Under the pieces are notes generated by a model, which ran no database searches, was not told the DNA's origin, and saw nothing but the letters and a program-made list of their open reading frames with translations. Below, piece by piece: positions 1-8,108 of a DNA stretch of 9,797 nt; the first letter of the stretch is position 1, and the number at the start of each line of letters is the position of its first letter. Source of the DNA: VGPI01 sp964482845 (GTDB taxonomy: Bacteria > Cloacimonadota > Cloacimonadia > Cloacimonadales > Cloacimonadaceae); the NCBI GenBank assembly GCA_964482845.1, contig CAYZZE010000083.1, positions 1 through 9,797 on the forward strand. The letters run 5' to 3'. A program made the position numbers and the translations under genes.

Positions 1-50
1 ACGGTCGTAAGGTTATACTAAGGTTATACTAAGGTTATCAAGCAAGGAGG
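1..50. repeat. Left terminal copy of a large palindromic repeat (right arm plus centre)
   Basis: Bases 6-50 are the exact reverse complement of 9790-9746 (45 of 45 bases by eye). The arm contains two full copies of AAGGTTATACT (9-19, 20-30) and a third, partial copy AAGGTTATC (31-39), followed by AAGCAAGGAGG (40-50). Bases 1-5 hold three bases of the opposite arm (ACG) and the two-base centre GT, so this end reads through the middle of a palindrome. Identity with the right end stops at base 51. It looks like a dispersed intergenic palindrome or the junction of a circle. I do not recognise a named family. No transposase is encoded in the window. Confidence 0.93.
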
Positions 51-201
51 ACAAGTGCGAAAACGCCAGTATCAAGTCAGTTTTCCGCTGGTTTTTCCCG
101 AGATCCGCCCGAGTGCTCGGTTGGATATCGGGAGAGGCATGGAGCAAAACTGGAGTATAAAATCAGGTGTATCGATGGGGATACTCATCCCGCCGGGTGT
201 C
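51..201. other. Intergenic region downstream of sprA with two weak hairpins
   Basis: There is no credible gene here. Two inverted repeats are visible. In the first, bases 97-106 pair with 123-132 (9 of 10) around a nested CCGA/TCGG stem at 109-120. In the second, GAAAACGCCAG (59-69) pairs with CTGGTTTTTC (88-97) through a small internal bulge. On the minus strand both lie after the sprA stop codon, but neither is followed by the run of T expected of an intrinsic terminator. They could act as mRNA 3'-end structure together with the adjoining palindrome arm; that is inference. Confidence 0.4.
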
Positions 202-3200
202 TTACAAAGTCAATTCGACCCATATTCCCAGACGAAAAGTGCGGGTTCCATCATCGAGTTTTTTATCGGTCACGATCTCATAAGCACCGGTTAGTCCCCC
301 CCGGACATTCTGGTCAAATTGGTAGGCAGCGCTGGGAGCAAAATTGAGCCGGGTGCGGTCACGATCGACCTGCGTGGTTTCTCTTCCTATGGTGGTGTCA
401 TAATTCTTTTCATATTGAATAGCCAGCGAGGAGGTCAATTCATTGCGGATGTGGATCTTTCTGCCTGTAAACGGTATCGTAAATCCGCGTCCTTCGCGGT
501 ATGAATAGGAGAGATTGGCATTCAATCCATGCGATAGGGTGTTGCGGTAGATCATATAGGTTTCCATATCGGTGGTGTTTTCGCTTTGGGATAGAGTCCA
601 ATTGATATTGGTAGTAACGGCATTCATGACCATGGTATTGATTCCGAGCACGGGATTCATCGATATGGTAGTTGTCTGTTGTTTGGGCTTTGTCCAGTTG
701 ATGTCTCCGGACTGGCGCACTGAATGTTGGAATCCTGTATTTAGGCGGGTGTTTACTGCATATTTGGTGATTCCCAGCCAGCGGTCGATATCCAGGATGG
801 TGAGTGTGATATCGGGAAAAGTGGTGGATATTGATTGATTGCTGGCACTGGCATATCTCAAATTACGGGAATGGGAGAAATTGATGTTGGTATCGATGGA
901 GCGGGAAATGGTCAATCCGGAATTTACCGAAATGGTGTTGTCGTTATTGCGGGAATCGAGGAAACCGCTCTCCACGCTATGCGGTATGCCGATCTGAAAT
1001 GCGAAAGGCGGCCTTTGATCCTGGCGGGTATAATTCATGACATAACTGTTCTGGTAGGATACGCTGACGTTCTTGATCCGTGCCATAAAAGCCAGAATCC
1101 GGGCATGAATGGGGGCGCTAAAGGTGGGCTCATCCTTTTTGTCAGGGCTACCGCTCATGCCAGTCACCTGGTCATTTCCTTTTTCCGGCTCATCTTTCAG
1201 ATCGGGATCGGAGAACATATCCTCGTCTTCTTTACCGACGTCCCAGTCCTTCTGAGAATCACTCTTGGGTCCGGAGTCACTTTTTTTGCTCTCGTCCTTC
1301 TTTACATCCGGTTTTGGTTCATCCTTCCTATCCTGCTGAATACTCGTCCAACGGGCGCGTGATCTGTTGGTAATGCCTTCAGACCAGGAACGGAATAGCG
1401 ATGTGTTCAACATAGTGAGATTGGCGCGGAAACTACGATTGGTATTGCCATCGCGCTGGAAAACGTCCACTTGACCATCGGGGGTGTTTTGAACGTATTT
1501 GCGCTGAAGCTCCGAAAAGCGTGCGCCGGTGGAGGAGGAGAAGTTAAATAGATTTGGGAAATACGTTGGATTATAGTTCAGACCGAGGTCTTGGACAAAC
1601 TCCGTTTCTTTGCCGACATTGATGTTTTGGATATAGTCCCTGTGGAGCAGGTCACGTTTGGTATTGAACTTGATCAGGCCGGTCACGTCGGAAGTGATCC
1701 CCCAGTTGATGTTGTTGTCCGTGGTCAGTTGTTTACTGCGAACGGTATAAGCCCGTCGATGCCAGCCGAAGACGTTATCACGCCTTTCCCAGTTGTAACT
1801 CTTTGGTTCGTTGGAATTGATCGTGAAGCTATTACTCCAGGACGTGGGGAAGAAGCCGAAACGATATCTGCCGATCAAGGGAAAACTCACTTTGTCCGAG
1901 GGGAGGGATAGATTGTAATTCATCGTTCCGCGCCAGGTGAGGACAGTATCAACGGCAGTGGGTGTTCGCCGATTGGCACTTTCGATCCTTCCGCTGAGTG
2001 TGGTGCGGTTTATGGTATAAAGCAACCATTTGCTGCGGGGAGCGGTGCGCTGACTGAAACCGATATCAGCGGCATACACGAGATTTTCGTTGCTTTCGCG
2101 TTCTTTTTCCAGCGGATCGGTGATATTGGTGCGCAACAGGTCAGAATTGGCTCTGAACCGGGGAATGCCTTTGGAATATGTCCGGTTCAAATTCAAAGGC
2201 ATATCCAGACCCCACGACTGAGGGAAGAACTTGTGCAGGAAATACTTGTTGTTCAGGTTCAGGGAAGTGGTTTGAGTAAAAGTATTGATCCTCCCGCGTT
2301 GGATGATAGTATTAAAATTCTCGCTTTTATGCTCATAATCGGCATCCAAGGTGATAAAGTCAGCCAAAACGGCATTGAAGGTCAACCTCCTGGCAACGCC
2401 GATGTCTTCAAAAGGCTCAGCCACTCTCAGGTCGTTGTAATAGATGGTTCCGCTAAATTGTTGCGGACTTCTTACATTCCGGTCTGGATTGAAGACGCCG
2501 AAATAGATCTCGCGGATGTTGGTCAGAGTCGGATTTCTCCGATAAGAATATATCGCATCGCCTATCTGCATCTGACCGGCAACGGTTCCAGGACTGTTCT
2601 CCTTCAACGAAGTCAGATCCTGCAGATCAAAAGTGAATTCGAGCCAACGATTCGGATCCATTTTTATCATATACGGCACTACCTGGACCATTTGCTCTAT
2701 CTGGTAGTAATTTAAGGAGTCAGCGCCCAATCTCAGGATGATGCGTAACTCATCCGGCACTTGGTGCATTCCTTCCGCGGCTTCGGGATATACCCAAAAT
2801 TTCAGTTTTCCGTAAGAGAGCAAATTGTAGGGATCAAAAAGGCGTTGACGAAGCAAGCATTTTTGACCGGCTTGAAGATTGGTCACCGATAGCGTAAGGG
2901 CTGATTCCGATGATTCCCGACGGTCTTCAATATATATTGTTCCAGGAGGCGAAGTGTAATGTGTCCGGTTTCTTTGGTTATTGACTACCCCGGTAAGATA
3001 AGAGGTGCCATGAAGGGCGAGTTGGGCGGGCTGGACAATTTGGTCACTCTCGGTTCGGATATGAAAATCCTGCCATTTAATACCGACAATATCCGCTTGT
3101 GCGATCATTACTTTGGCAGTATGGTCGGTTTCCAGCCAGATGCGCCCATAAGAGATCTTATTCAAACTCGGCTGGACACCGGAAGTGGAGTTGTTGACCA

Positions 3201-6200
3201 TTACAAAGGCACTGGGATCATTCAGCGGGATGCGGTATAACTTCCAGCCATCATGATTGACGTTTATGAGATATAGCGAGTCGCGCAGGGCAATGGAATA
3301 ACTCAGATAACGGTCAAGATGGTTGAGTACTCCATTACCATCCAAATCCTCGGTGTCCAGGATGCGGTTTCCTTCGCTTCCATTGATCCAGGGATAATCG
3401 CCATATTGATCCATTTCATTGGAGGCACGGTCGTTTGGATCATGACCGGGTTGCCCCCAGGGATTGCCGTCCAGTCCTACATCCTCGTCAAGGGTAAGCA
3501 CTCCATCACGATTTTTATCCTCCGTATTCAAGACGCCCAGACTGCCATATTCGGTGTAAAAGTCTTCATTGATATCGCCCAGATCCACGTGGAGTATGGG
3601 ATTGGGAGGTATCTCTCCGGGATGTCCCTCGACCTTTACCAGTAGTTCGATATACTTCATATTGGAAAAGTCAAGTTGGTTACCCAGATACTTCATCACT
3701 CCACCCCAACTGAGGACATTGGAGCCAGGCAAACCGAGGTTATTGGGAAAAACTTTGAGCGCAAGTACTGTAACGAGTTCTTTCTTGTCTCTTTCGGTGA
3801 GAGTATTTGGATCTTCGATCTGTTCGCGACGGATATTCTTGGGATTATACCAGATCGATCTGCCTTTGGCGAGAGAAGCCCCCCATGGTTTGCTACCCAA
3901 GACCCAGGTAGTATAGGTCACCCCTGAAGGATACTGATTGACGATGGTTTCCATATCATCGATATAGGCATGATTCTTTTTGCCTCTTGGATCACCATAG
4001 ATGTTAGGTATAGTCCAGGCGATCTCTCCTGATAAGGACAACCGGGATTCCGTAGTGGTCTTGATCAACGGCAGAGCATCGATACAGCGGGTGAGAAACT
4101 TGGGTTTGAATGTCAAATTGCCATCAATATCTGCCATCATCAATTCGATATTCTCATTTCCCACCTTGGGTCGCCGGTCAGCCACGGTCTCACTGCGGTA
4201 AATAAAAGTCCCGCCGAGTTTTGCGTTCTCGGTGACATTCCAATTGGTGCGAACTCCAGCCATCGTTTTACTGGCAACATTGAATAGGGAGCGAAATTCA
4301 TAGTCGATCTCGATCTTGGCATCGGGGTCTTTACCAGCGGGAGTGAGAAAAGTGATGCGTCCCATATCGTAATCCACGATGTAGTCGATATTTTCACGTT
4401 GGTTCTGACCATTTACCTTAACCCTTACACTACCCTTCAGGATGCCACCCTGTCCCAAGTCGATGGCGTCTCTGCCGATCTTGCCTTTGATCCCAATGAA
4501 CATAGCAATGTCTAAAAAACTTACGTATTCATTCTCCAGTTCGTACACCACTTCATCACCCAGCGGCCGGAAGGGCTCAAGGAAAGGGAAGTAAATGAAG
4601 CCAGAGGCAAGATTGATCGTGGCATCATCGCCATTAATGATACCATCGCCATTGCTATCCAAGCGTAAATAATCATTGTATGTGAGCAGTCCCGGCACGG
4701 CCAGGTTGTCCGGCAGATAATAATCCCTTGTCCGATCGGTGTTTTCTGTATAAACTTGGATCGAGAAGCCCTCACTCTTTATATTGGTGCGGTTCATGTT
4801 ATAGACATTACGCATCTGATAATGCCACACATTGTTTGGATCAGTGGGATCATATTCCTGATTGCGTCTGCGGATCACTTTGGCATGCAGTATGCCATCT
4901 TGGACATCGCTGTTGATCGGCACAGGCACCCCATCCTGACGGACATACCGGACTGCCAGAGTGGTTCTACGATCGATTGCCCTTAGGACGGTGATGGTTC
5001 CGCTGGAGTAATCAGTTACAAAGTCCGTTCCTTCGATCAATTCATCAAAGTATGGGACATAGAAGTCATTCGGACTGAAAAAGATCGTGTCACCGGGCAC
5101 GGCGGTAACGTTATTACTGGCATTGGCATCATCAAGATAGAGGCGAACAGTGCCATTGGCGGGGAGCGAATTTGGACTTTTTATGATCCATTCGCCGGCA
5201 GGAGTGGTCTTGATGGCGTTATTGATCCATCCGGCAGGCACCAGATTTCCGGCGTCTTCTGAAGTATATAGAGACAGCAGGTCATGGGGATCGGCGAGGA
5301 AATACTTCGTACGGGGCGTATAATCACGGCTGCGAAAGATGGTGGAATCAGCCAAACTGAGTCCCAGATAGGTTTGGGTGTTTTTTTGGCCTTCTTCCTT
5401 GCTGGCGATCATGGTGATGTCCAGGTCGCCGTATTTGAGGGCTGTGGTGATGCCAAACAAACCCTGAGAACTGGTCGAATAACTGATATAACGCGAACCG
5501 CCGAGCGAAAGGGCAATATTGCCTGCTTCGATCTTCTGTACGATCTCATCTTCGTCGCCGGTGTATTTGACATTAATGTTGTTCGGGTCAAAGAACTGCT
5601 CGTCTTGGCTGGAATTATATTTCATATTCACGGCGATCTTTTCGCCAATGGTTCCGGTAAGGCGAAGATTGGTCTCTTGTTCCAGTTTGAGGTCAAAGGT
5701 GCTGCCACCGGTCGTGTCATATATCGGAACCCTTTTTCGTTTGATGCTTGCTGCCTGCATCGTGATCTTTTGGGTGCCATCCAGATTCAGACGTCCGGCT
5801 TTGGAACCCAGCACTCTCCGCATTGCACGCGGTATGGCGATACTGGGCAGATCAATGGTGATCTCGCTGATCAGACCTGTGCGTTGGACTTGTGTTTGCT
5901 GCGCCGGAATCCGAGTTTGAGCGAGCAGGGATTGCTTGAATACCCGAGATTGCATTCGCGCAAAATAACTATCGAAGGACAATACCACATCGGGATGGAT
6001 CTTGCTGGTGCCGACCATTGTGGCAATGATCACTTTTCGGTTCGCAAAGTCGATCCTTTCCTTTGTTTCAGGCAGGATGCCGGGGATCATTAATGGCCGG
6101 GAGCGATAGATATGCAGTCCTTTATGAATCTTATATACATTCACCCGGTTATGTTCAAGCGGTTGGTAGCCCTGCAGATACAGGCGGGGGTTGAAGACCG

Positions 6201-6261
6201 CGCTCCATGCCAATGCGCTGATGAGCAATAGGAAGAGCAGAGAAACTGACTTTTTGGCCAT
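202..6261 (-). CDS. sprA: SprA-family giant outer-membrane beta-barrel protein (T9SS translocon-type)
   Basis: Single intact frame of 2019 residues. The N-terminus is a clear Sec signal peptide (MAKK, then a leucine-rich stretch to about residue 20), so the product is exported. SprA (also called Sov) is the very large outer-membrane barrel that forms the type IX secretion translocon and is needed for gliding in Bacteroidetes. The match I recognise is to conserved SprA stretches: GTIGEKIAVNMKYN, then EDEIVQKIEAGN and GLFGITTALKYGD in about residues 200-300, and YIDDMETIV near 766. Three calcium-loop-like D-x-N/D-x-D-G segments lie near residues 535, 915 and 972. An unusual Lys/Asp/Glu/Ser/Pro linker spans about 1644-1717. 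The C-terminal third is rich in Asn, Thr and aromatics with alternating strands and ends in FRLGIWVELTL, as in barrels. Bacteroidetes homologues are longer (about 2400). The ATG lies 7 bases after the coaX stop with only a weak ribosome site, suggesting translational coupling. Whether secretion is its role here cannot be told, since no other T9SS gene is in the window. Confidence 0.9.
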   Translation of the reverse strand: MAKKSVSLLFLLLISALAWSAVFNPRLYLQGYQPLEHNRVNVYKIHKGLHIYRSRPLMIPGILPETKERIDFANRKVIIATMVGTSKIHPDVVLSFDSYFARMQSRVFKQSLLAQTRIPAQQTQVQRTGLISEITIDLPSIAIPRAMRRVLGSKAGRLNLDGTQKITMQAASIKRKRVPIYDTTGGSTFDLKLEQETNLRLTGTIGEKIAVNMKYNSSQDEQFFDPNNINVKYTGDEDEIVQKIEAGNIALSLGGSRYISYSTSSQGLFGITTALKYGDLDITMIASKEEGQKNTQTYLGLSLADSTIFRSRDYTPRTKYFLADPHDLLSLYTSEDAGNLVPAGWINNAIKTTPAGEWIIKSPNSLPANGTVRLYLDDANASNNVTAVPGDTIFFSPNDFYVPYFDELIEGTDFVTDYSSGTITVLRAIDRRTTLAVRYVRQDGVPVPINSDVQDGILHAKVIRRRNQEYDPTDPNNVWHYQMRNVYNMNRTNIKSEGFSIQVYTENTDRTRDYYLPDNLAVPGLLTYNDYLRLDSNGDGIINGDDATINLASGFIYFPFLEPFRPLGDEVVYELENEYVSFLDIAMFIGIKGKIGRDAIDLGQGGILKGSVRVKVNGQNQRENIDYIVDYDMGRITFLTPAGKDPDAKIEIDYEFRSLFNVASKTMAGVRTNWNVTENAKLGGTFIYRSETVADRRPKVGNENIELMMADIDGNLTFKPKFLTRCIDALPLIKTTTESRLSLSGEIAWTIPNIYGDPRGKKNHAYIDDMETIVNQYPSGVTYTTWVLGSKPWGASLAKGRSIWYNPKNIRREQIEDPNTLTERDKKELVTVLALKVFPNNLGLPGSNVLSWGGVMKYLGNQLDFSNMKYIELLVKVEGHPGEIPPNPILHVDLGDINEDFYTEYGSLGVLNTEDKNRDGVLTLDEDVGLDGNPWGQPGHDPNDRASNEMDQYGDYPWINGSEGNRILDTEDLDGNGVLNHLDRYLSYSIALRDSLYLINVNHDGWKLYRIPLNDPSAFVMVNNSTSGVQPSLNKISYGRIWLETDHTAKVMIAQADIVGIKWQDFHIRTESDQIVQPAQLALHGTSYLTGVVNNQRNRTHYTSPPGTIYIEDRRESSESALTLSVTNLQAGQKCLLRQRLFDPYNLLSYGKLKFWVYPEAAEGMHQVPDELRIILRLGADSLNYYQIEQMVQVVPYMIKMDPNRWLEFTFDLQDLTSLKENSPGTVAGQMQIGDAIYSYRRNPTLTNIREIYFGVFNPDRNVRSPQQFSGTIYYNDLRVAEPFEDIGVARRLTFNAVLADFITLDADYEHKSENFNTIIQRGRINTFTQTTSLNLNNKYFLHKFFPQSWGLDMPLNLNRTYSKGIPRFRANSDLLRTNITDPLEKERESNENLVYAADIGFSQRTAPRSKWLLYTINRTTLSGRIESANRRTPTAVDTVLTWRGTMNYNLSLPSDKVSFPLIGRYRFGFFPTSWSNSFTINSNEPKSYNWERRDNVFGWHRRAYTVRSKQLTTDNNINWGITSDVTGLIKFNTKRDLLHRDYIQNINVGKETEFVQDLGLNYNPTYFPNLFNFSSSTGARFSELQRKYVQNTPDGQVDVFQRDGNTNRSFRANLTMLNTSLFRSWSEGITNRSRARWTSIQQDRKDEPKPDVKKDESKKSDSGPKSDSQKDWDVGKEDEDMFSDPDLKDEPEKGNDQVTGMSGSPDKKDEPTFSAPIHARILAFMARIKNVSVSYQNSYVMNYTRQDQRPPFAFQIGIPHSVESGFLDSRNNDNTISVNSGLTISRSIDTNINFSHSRNLRYASASNQSISTTFPDITLTILDIDRWLGITKYAVNTRLNTGFQHSVRQSGDINWTKPKQQTTTISMNPVLGINTMVMNAVTTNINWTLSQSENTTDMETYMIYRNTLSHGLNANLSYSYREGRGFTIPFTGRKIHIRNELTSSLAIQYEKNYDTTIGRETTQVDRDRTRLNFAPSAAYQFDQNVRGGLTGAYEIVTDKKLDDGTRTFRLGIWVELTL

Positions 6262-6268
6262 AAATCGC

Positions 6269-7066
6269 TTATTCTACCTGCAGCATCGTTCCCGCCAGGT
6301 TCAGACCATCCAGGGTCAAGGTCTTGTCCACGATATCCAGCGCTGGGGTCAGTGGTTTGATCAGGTCTGTAATGCCACCGGTAGCGATGGCAGTGATCGG
6401 TGCCAATTCGGGATGTTCATTGCGGATATTAATGATAAAGGTTTGGATCATATGGGCATGACCGCTGACGATCCCCGATAACAGTGCATCCCGGGTATTA
6501 GTACCCAAAAGAAAACCGGGAATGGTCAATTCAATCTCCGACAAGAGCGCTGCCTTCTCAAAGAGAAAACTGGCGCTGGTGCGCAATCCGGGAGCGATGA
6601 TGGTGCCATAAAACTCACCGGAAGCAGTGACTAACTGGATGGTCGTAGCAGTGCCCAGATCGCAGACGATGCAGTTTGTCCGGTACTTATGCACAGCGGA
6701 AAAGGCATTTATTATCAGGTCTGCGCCGATAAAACCCGGATCAGTTGTCCGAAAGGTCAGTCCCAAAGGCGAATAGCCATTGATCTCCATCACCTGCGCA
6801 TGGAGATATTTCTGGAAAAGATGCTGCCAGATCCGGGTAAGTTCTGGAACCACGCTTGCCATGGTTACATATTCGATCCTGGAAACATCGTAATGATTGT
6901 TCCAGAGAGATGCCAATAGCGAGTAGTATTCATCAGCTGTCCGCTTGCTCGATGATTGCAGCCGGGCATGCCACGCCATGGTCTTCCCGATGTAGATACC
7001 GCAGACGATATTTGTATTCCCGATATCCACCACCAGCATCAGTTCATCTGTTCTATCGGTGTGCAT
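6269..7066 (-). CDS. coaX: Type III pantothenate kinase
   Basis: CoaX phosphorylates pantothenate with ATP in the cytoplasm, the first step of coenzyme A synthesis. It belongs to the ASKHA fold. Visible motifs, numbered from the ATG at 7066, are the phosphate-binding DIGNTN (14-19), GADLIINAFSA (114-124) with the catalytic Asp at 116, DLGTATT (136-142), the APGL turn (158-161) and ATGG (228-231). These align in order with the family. The usual GADR motif reads GADL here. Length is 265 residues, or 256 from the internal ATG at 7039, against about 255-260 for the family. The open frame extends to a GTG at 7075 with no ribosome site. I chose 7066 because a purine-rich AAAAGTGAG sits just upstream, but 7039 gives the more typical N-terminus (MLVVDIGNTN). 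It is followed after 7 bases by sprA. Family assignment is firm; the start is uncertain. Confidence 0.93.
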   Translation of the reverse strand: MHTDRTDELMLVVDIGNTNIVCGIYIGKTMAWHARLQSSSKRTADEYYSLLASLWNNHYDVSRIEYVTMASVVPELTRIWQHLFQKYLHAQVMEINGYSPLGLTFRTTDPGFIGADLIINAFSAVHKYRTNCIVCDLGTATTIQLVTASGEFYGTIIAPGLRTSASFLFEKAALLSEIELTIPGFLLGTNTRDALLSGIVSGHAHMIQTFIINIRNEHPELAPITAIATGGITDLIKPLTPALDIVDKTLTLDGLNLAGTMLQVE

Positions 7067-7181
7067 AGATCTCACTTTTACGTTATTTCAAAAGAAAAAA
7101 ATGTCTGCGTATCAACTACTTTAATCCCCATCCTGATTTCTGGCATTTATGTCAATAGATTTGTTTGTTGCCGCTTTCTGA
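7067..7181. other. era-coaX intergenic spacer
   Basis: AT-rich spacer on the minus strand between the era stop and the coaX start. It contains TTGACA at 7155-7150, but nothing resembling a -10 box at a normal distance. There is a T-rich run (T7, C, T4) at 7101-7090, but no stable stem directly before it, so I call neither a promoter nor a terminator. No small gene is evident. Confidence 0.5.
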
Positions 7182-8108
7182 TCAGTAAAAACCGAGTTCT
7201 TTCAATGCCGAGTTTCGTTTGCGCCATTTGTCTTTGATCTTTACCCAAAGGTGGATCTGGACAGGCATCCCGGTGAATTGAGCAAGTGCTTTTTCCGCAT
7301 ATTCCCTGATTCTTTTCAGATTCTCTCCATTTTTCCCGATAATGATCGGTTTCTGGCTCGGTCTTTCGATCCAGATGACGGCATCGATCACCGAGCTATC
7401 CGCTTCCTCCTTATAACGTTCCACCAACACTGCTGTAGCGTAGGGGATCTCTTGATCAAAGTGATGAAAGATCGATTCCCTGATCGTCTCCTGGACAAAG
7501 AAGCGCATCGGCAGGTCGGACAATTGATCGGCATCATAATAGGGCTCGTGATAGGGAATGTAAAGCCGGATAAGATCTGTCAATTCAGCAATGTTGTCGC
7601 CATAAAGCGCAGAGATGAAGACGCTCTTCTGAATGGAGTGAGGAAGGTGCTGATCGATCAGACCCCGGTCATAGCCCGCCATCCGGTCAATTTTGTTAAA
7701 CACCGCTATCTGTGGTGTTTTGATGCTCTTCAAGAGGTTTAATACTTCCCGGTCATAATCAGTGGGGAAAGTCCCGATTTCCGTGAGGAACATGATCAGA
7801 TCCACATTTTTCAGGGTCTGGGTGATGTTGTCCAGCATCTTTCGCTGCATCTCATAGCGCGGCTTCAGATAACCTGGAGTATCGACGAAGATGATCTGGC
7901 TACGCTCATCGTTCAGGATGCCTTTGATGGCATAGCGCGTGGTCTGTGGTTTGGGCGATGTGATGGATAGCTTGTCACCAACCAGACGGTTCATCAGGGT
8001 CGATTTACCCGTATTGGGTTTGCCGATGATGGCAGCAAAGCCACTTCTAAAATCAGCAGCAAAAGAAGTGACTGGAGTGCGTTCGGCAGATCGAGTAATA
8101 TCTGTCAT
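7182..8108 (-). CDS. era: GTPase Era, 30S ribosomal subunit assembly factor
   Basis: Era binds the 3' end of 16S rRNA and checks small-subunit maturation, cycling between GTP and GDP. At 308 residues it is close to the usual 295-305. The GTPase motifs are all present: G1 GKPNTGKS (29-36), G2 region around TTR (56-58), G3 DTPG (76-79), G4 NKID (138-141) and G5 SAL (166-168). The C-terminal KH RNA-binding domain starts at about 225, with its GxxG loop as GKNG (258-261), and ends in the conserved KWRKRNSALKELGFY region. The protein begins with about 18 extra residues before the usual F-x-SGF start; no in-frame ATG, GTG or TTG lies closer to the domain, so the ATG at 8108 is the only good start. 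A GGAG at 8122-8119 precedes it by 10 bases. This ribosome site lies in one arm of a hairpin whose other arm is inside the gene, suggesting translational control. It follows rocD by 90 bases. Confidence 0.97.
   Translation of the reverse strand: MTDITRSAERTPVTSFAADFRSGFAAIIGKPNTGKSTLMNRLVGDKLSITSPKPQTTRYAIKGILNDERSQIIFVDTPGYLKPRYEMQRKMLDNITQTLKNVDLIMFLTEIGTFPTDYDREVLNLLKSIKTPQIAVFNKIDRMAGYDRGLIDQHLPHSIQKSVFISALYGDNIAELTDLIRLYIPYHEPYYDADQLSDLPMRFFVQETIRESIFHHFDQEIPYATAVLVERYKEEADSSVIDAVIWIERPSQKPIIIGKNGENLKRIREYAEKALAQFTGMPVQIHLWVKIKDKWRKRNSALKELGFY

Noticed and set aside
5377..5389. In-frame slippery heptamer A AAA AAC in sprA, suggesting -1 frameshifting
   Set aside because: The -1 frame stops about ten codons later, no stimulating stem is evident, and the full-length frame continues normally; most likely chance.
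5284..6093. 269-codon plus-strand open frame
   Set aside because: It lies wholly antisense to the signal-peptide end of sprA, where the minus-strand protein is clearly real; the antisense product has no family features.
7090..7101. T-rich run after era as an intrinsic terminator
   Set aside because: No stable stem lies immediately upstream of the run.
7150..7155. TTGACA as a coaX promoter
   Set aside because: No acceptable -10 sequence at 16-19 bases; the region at that distance is G-rich.
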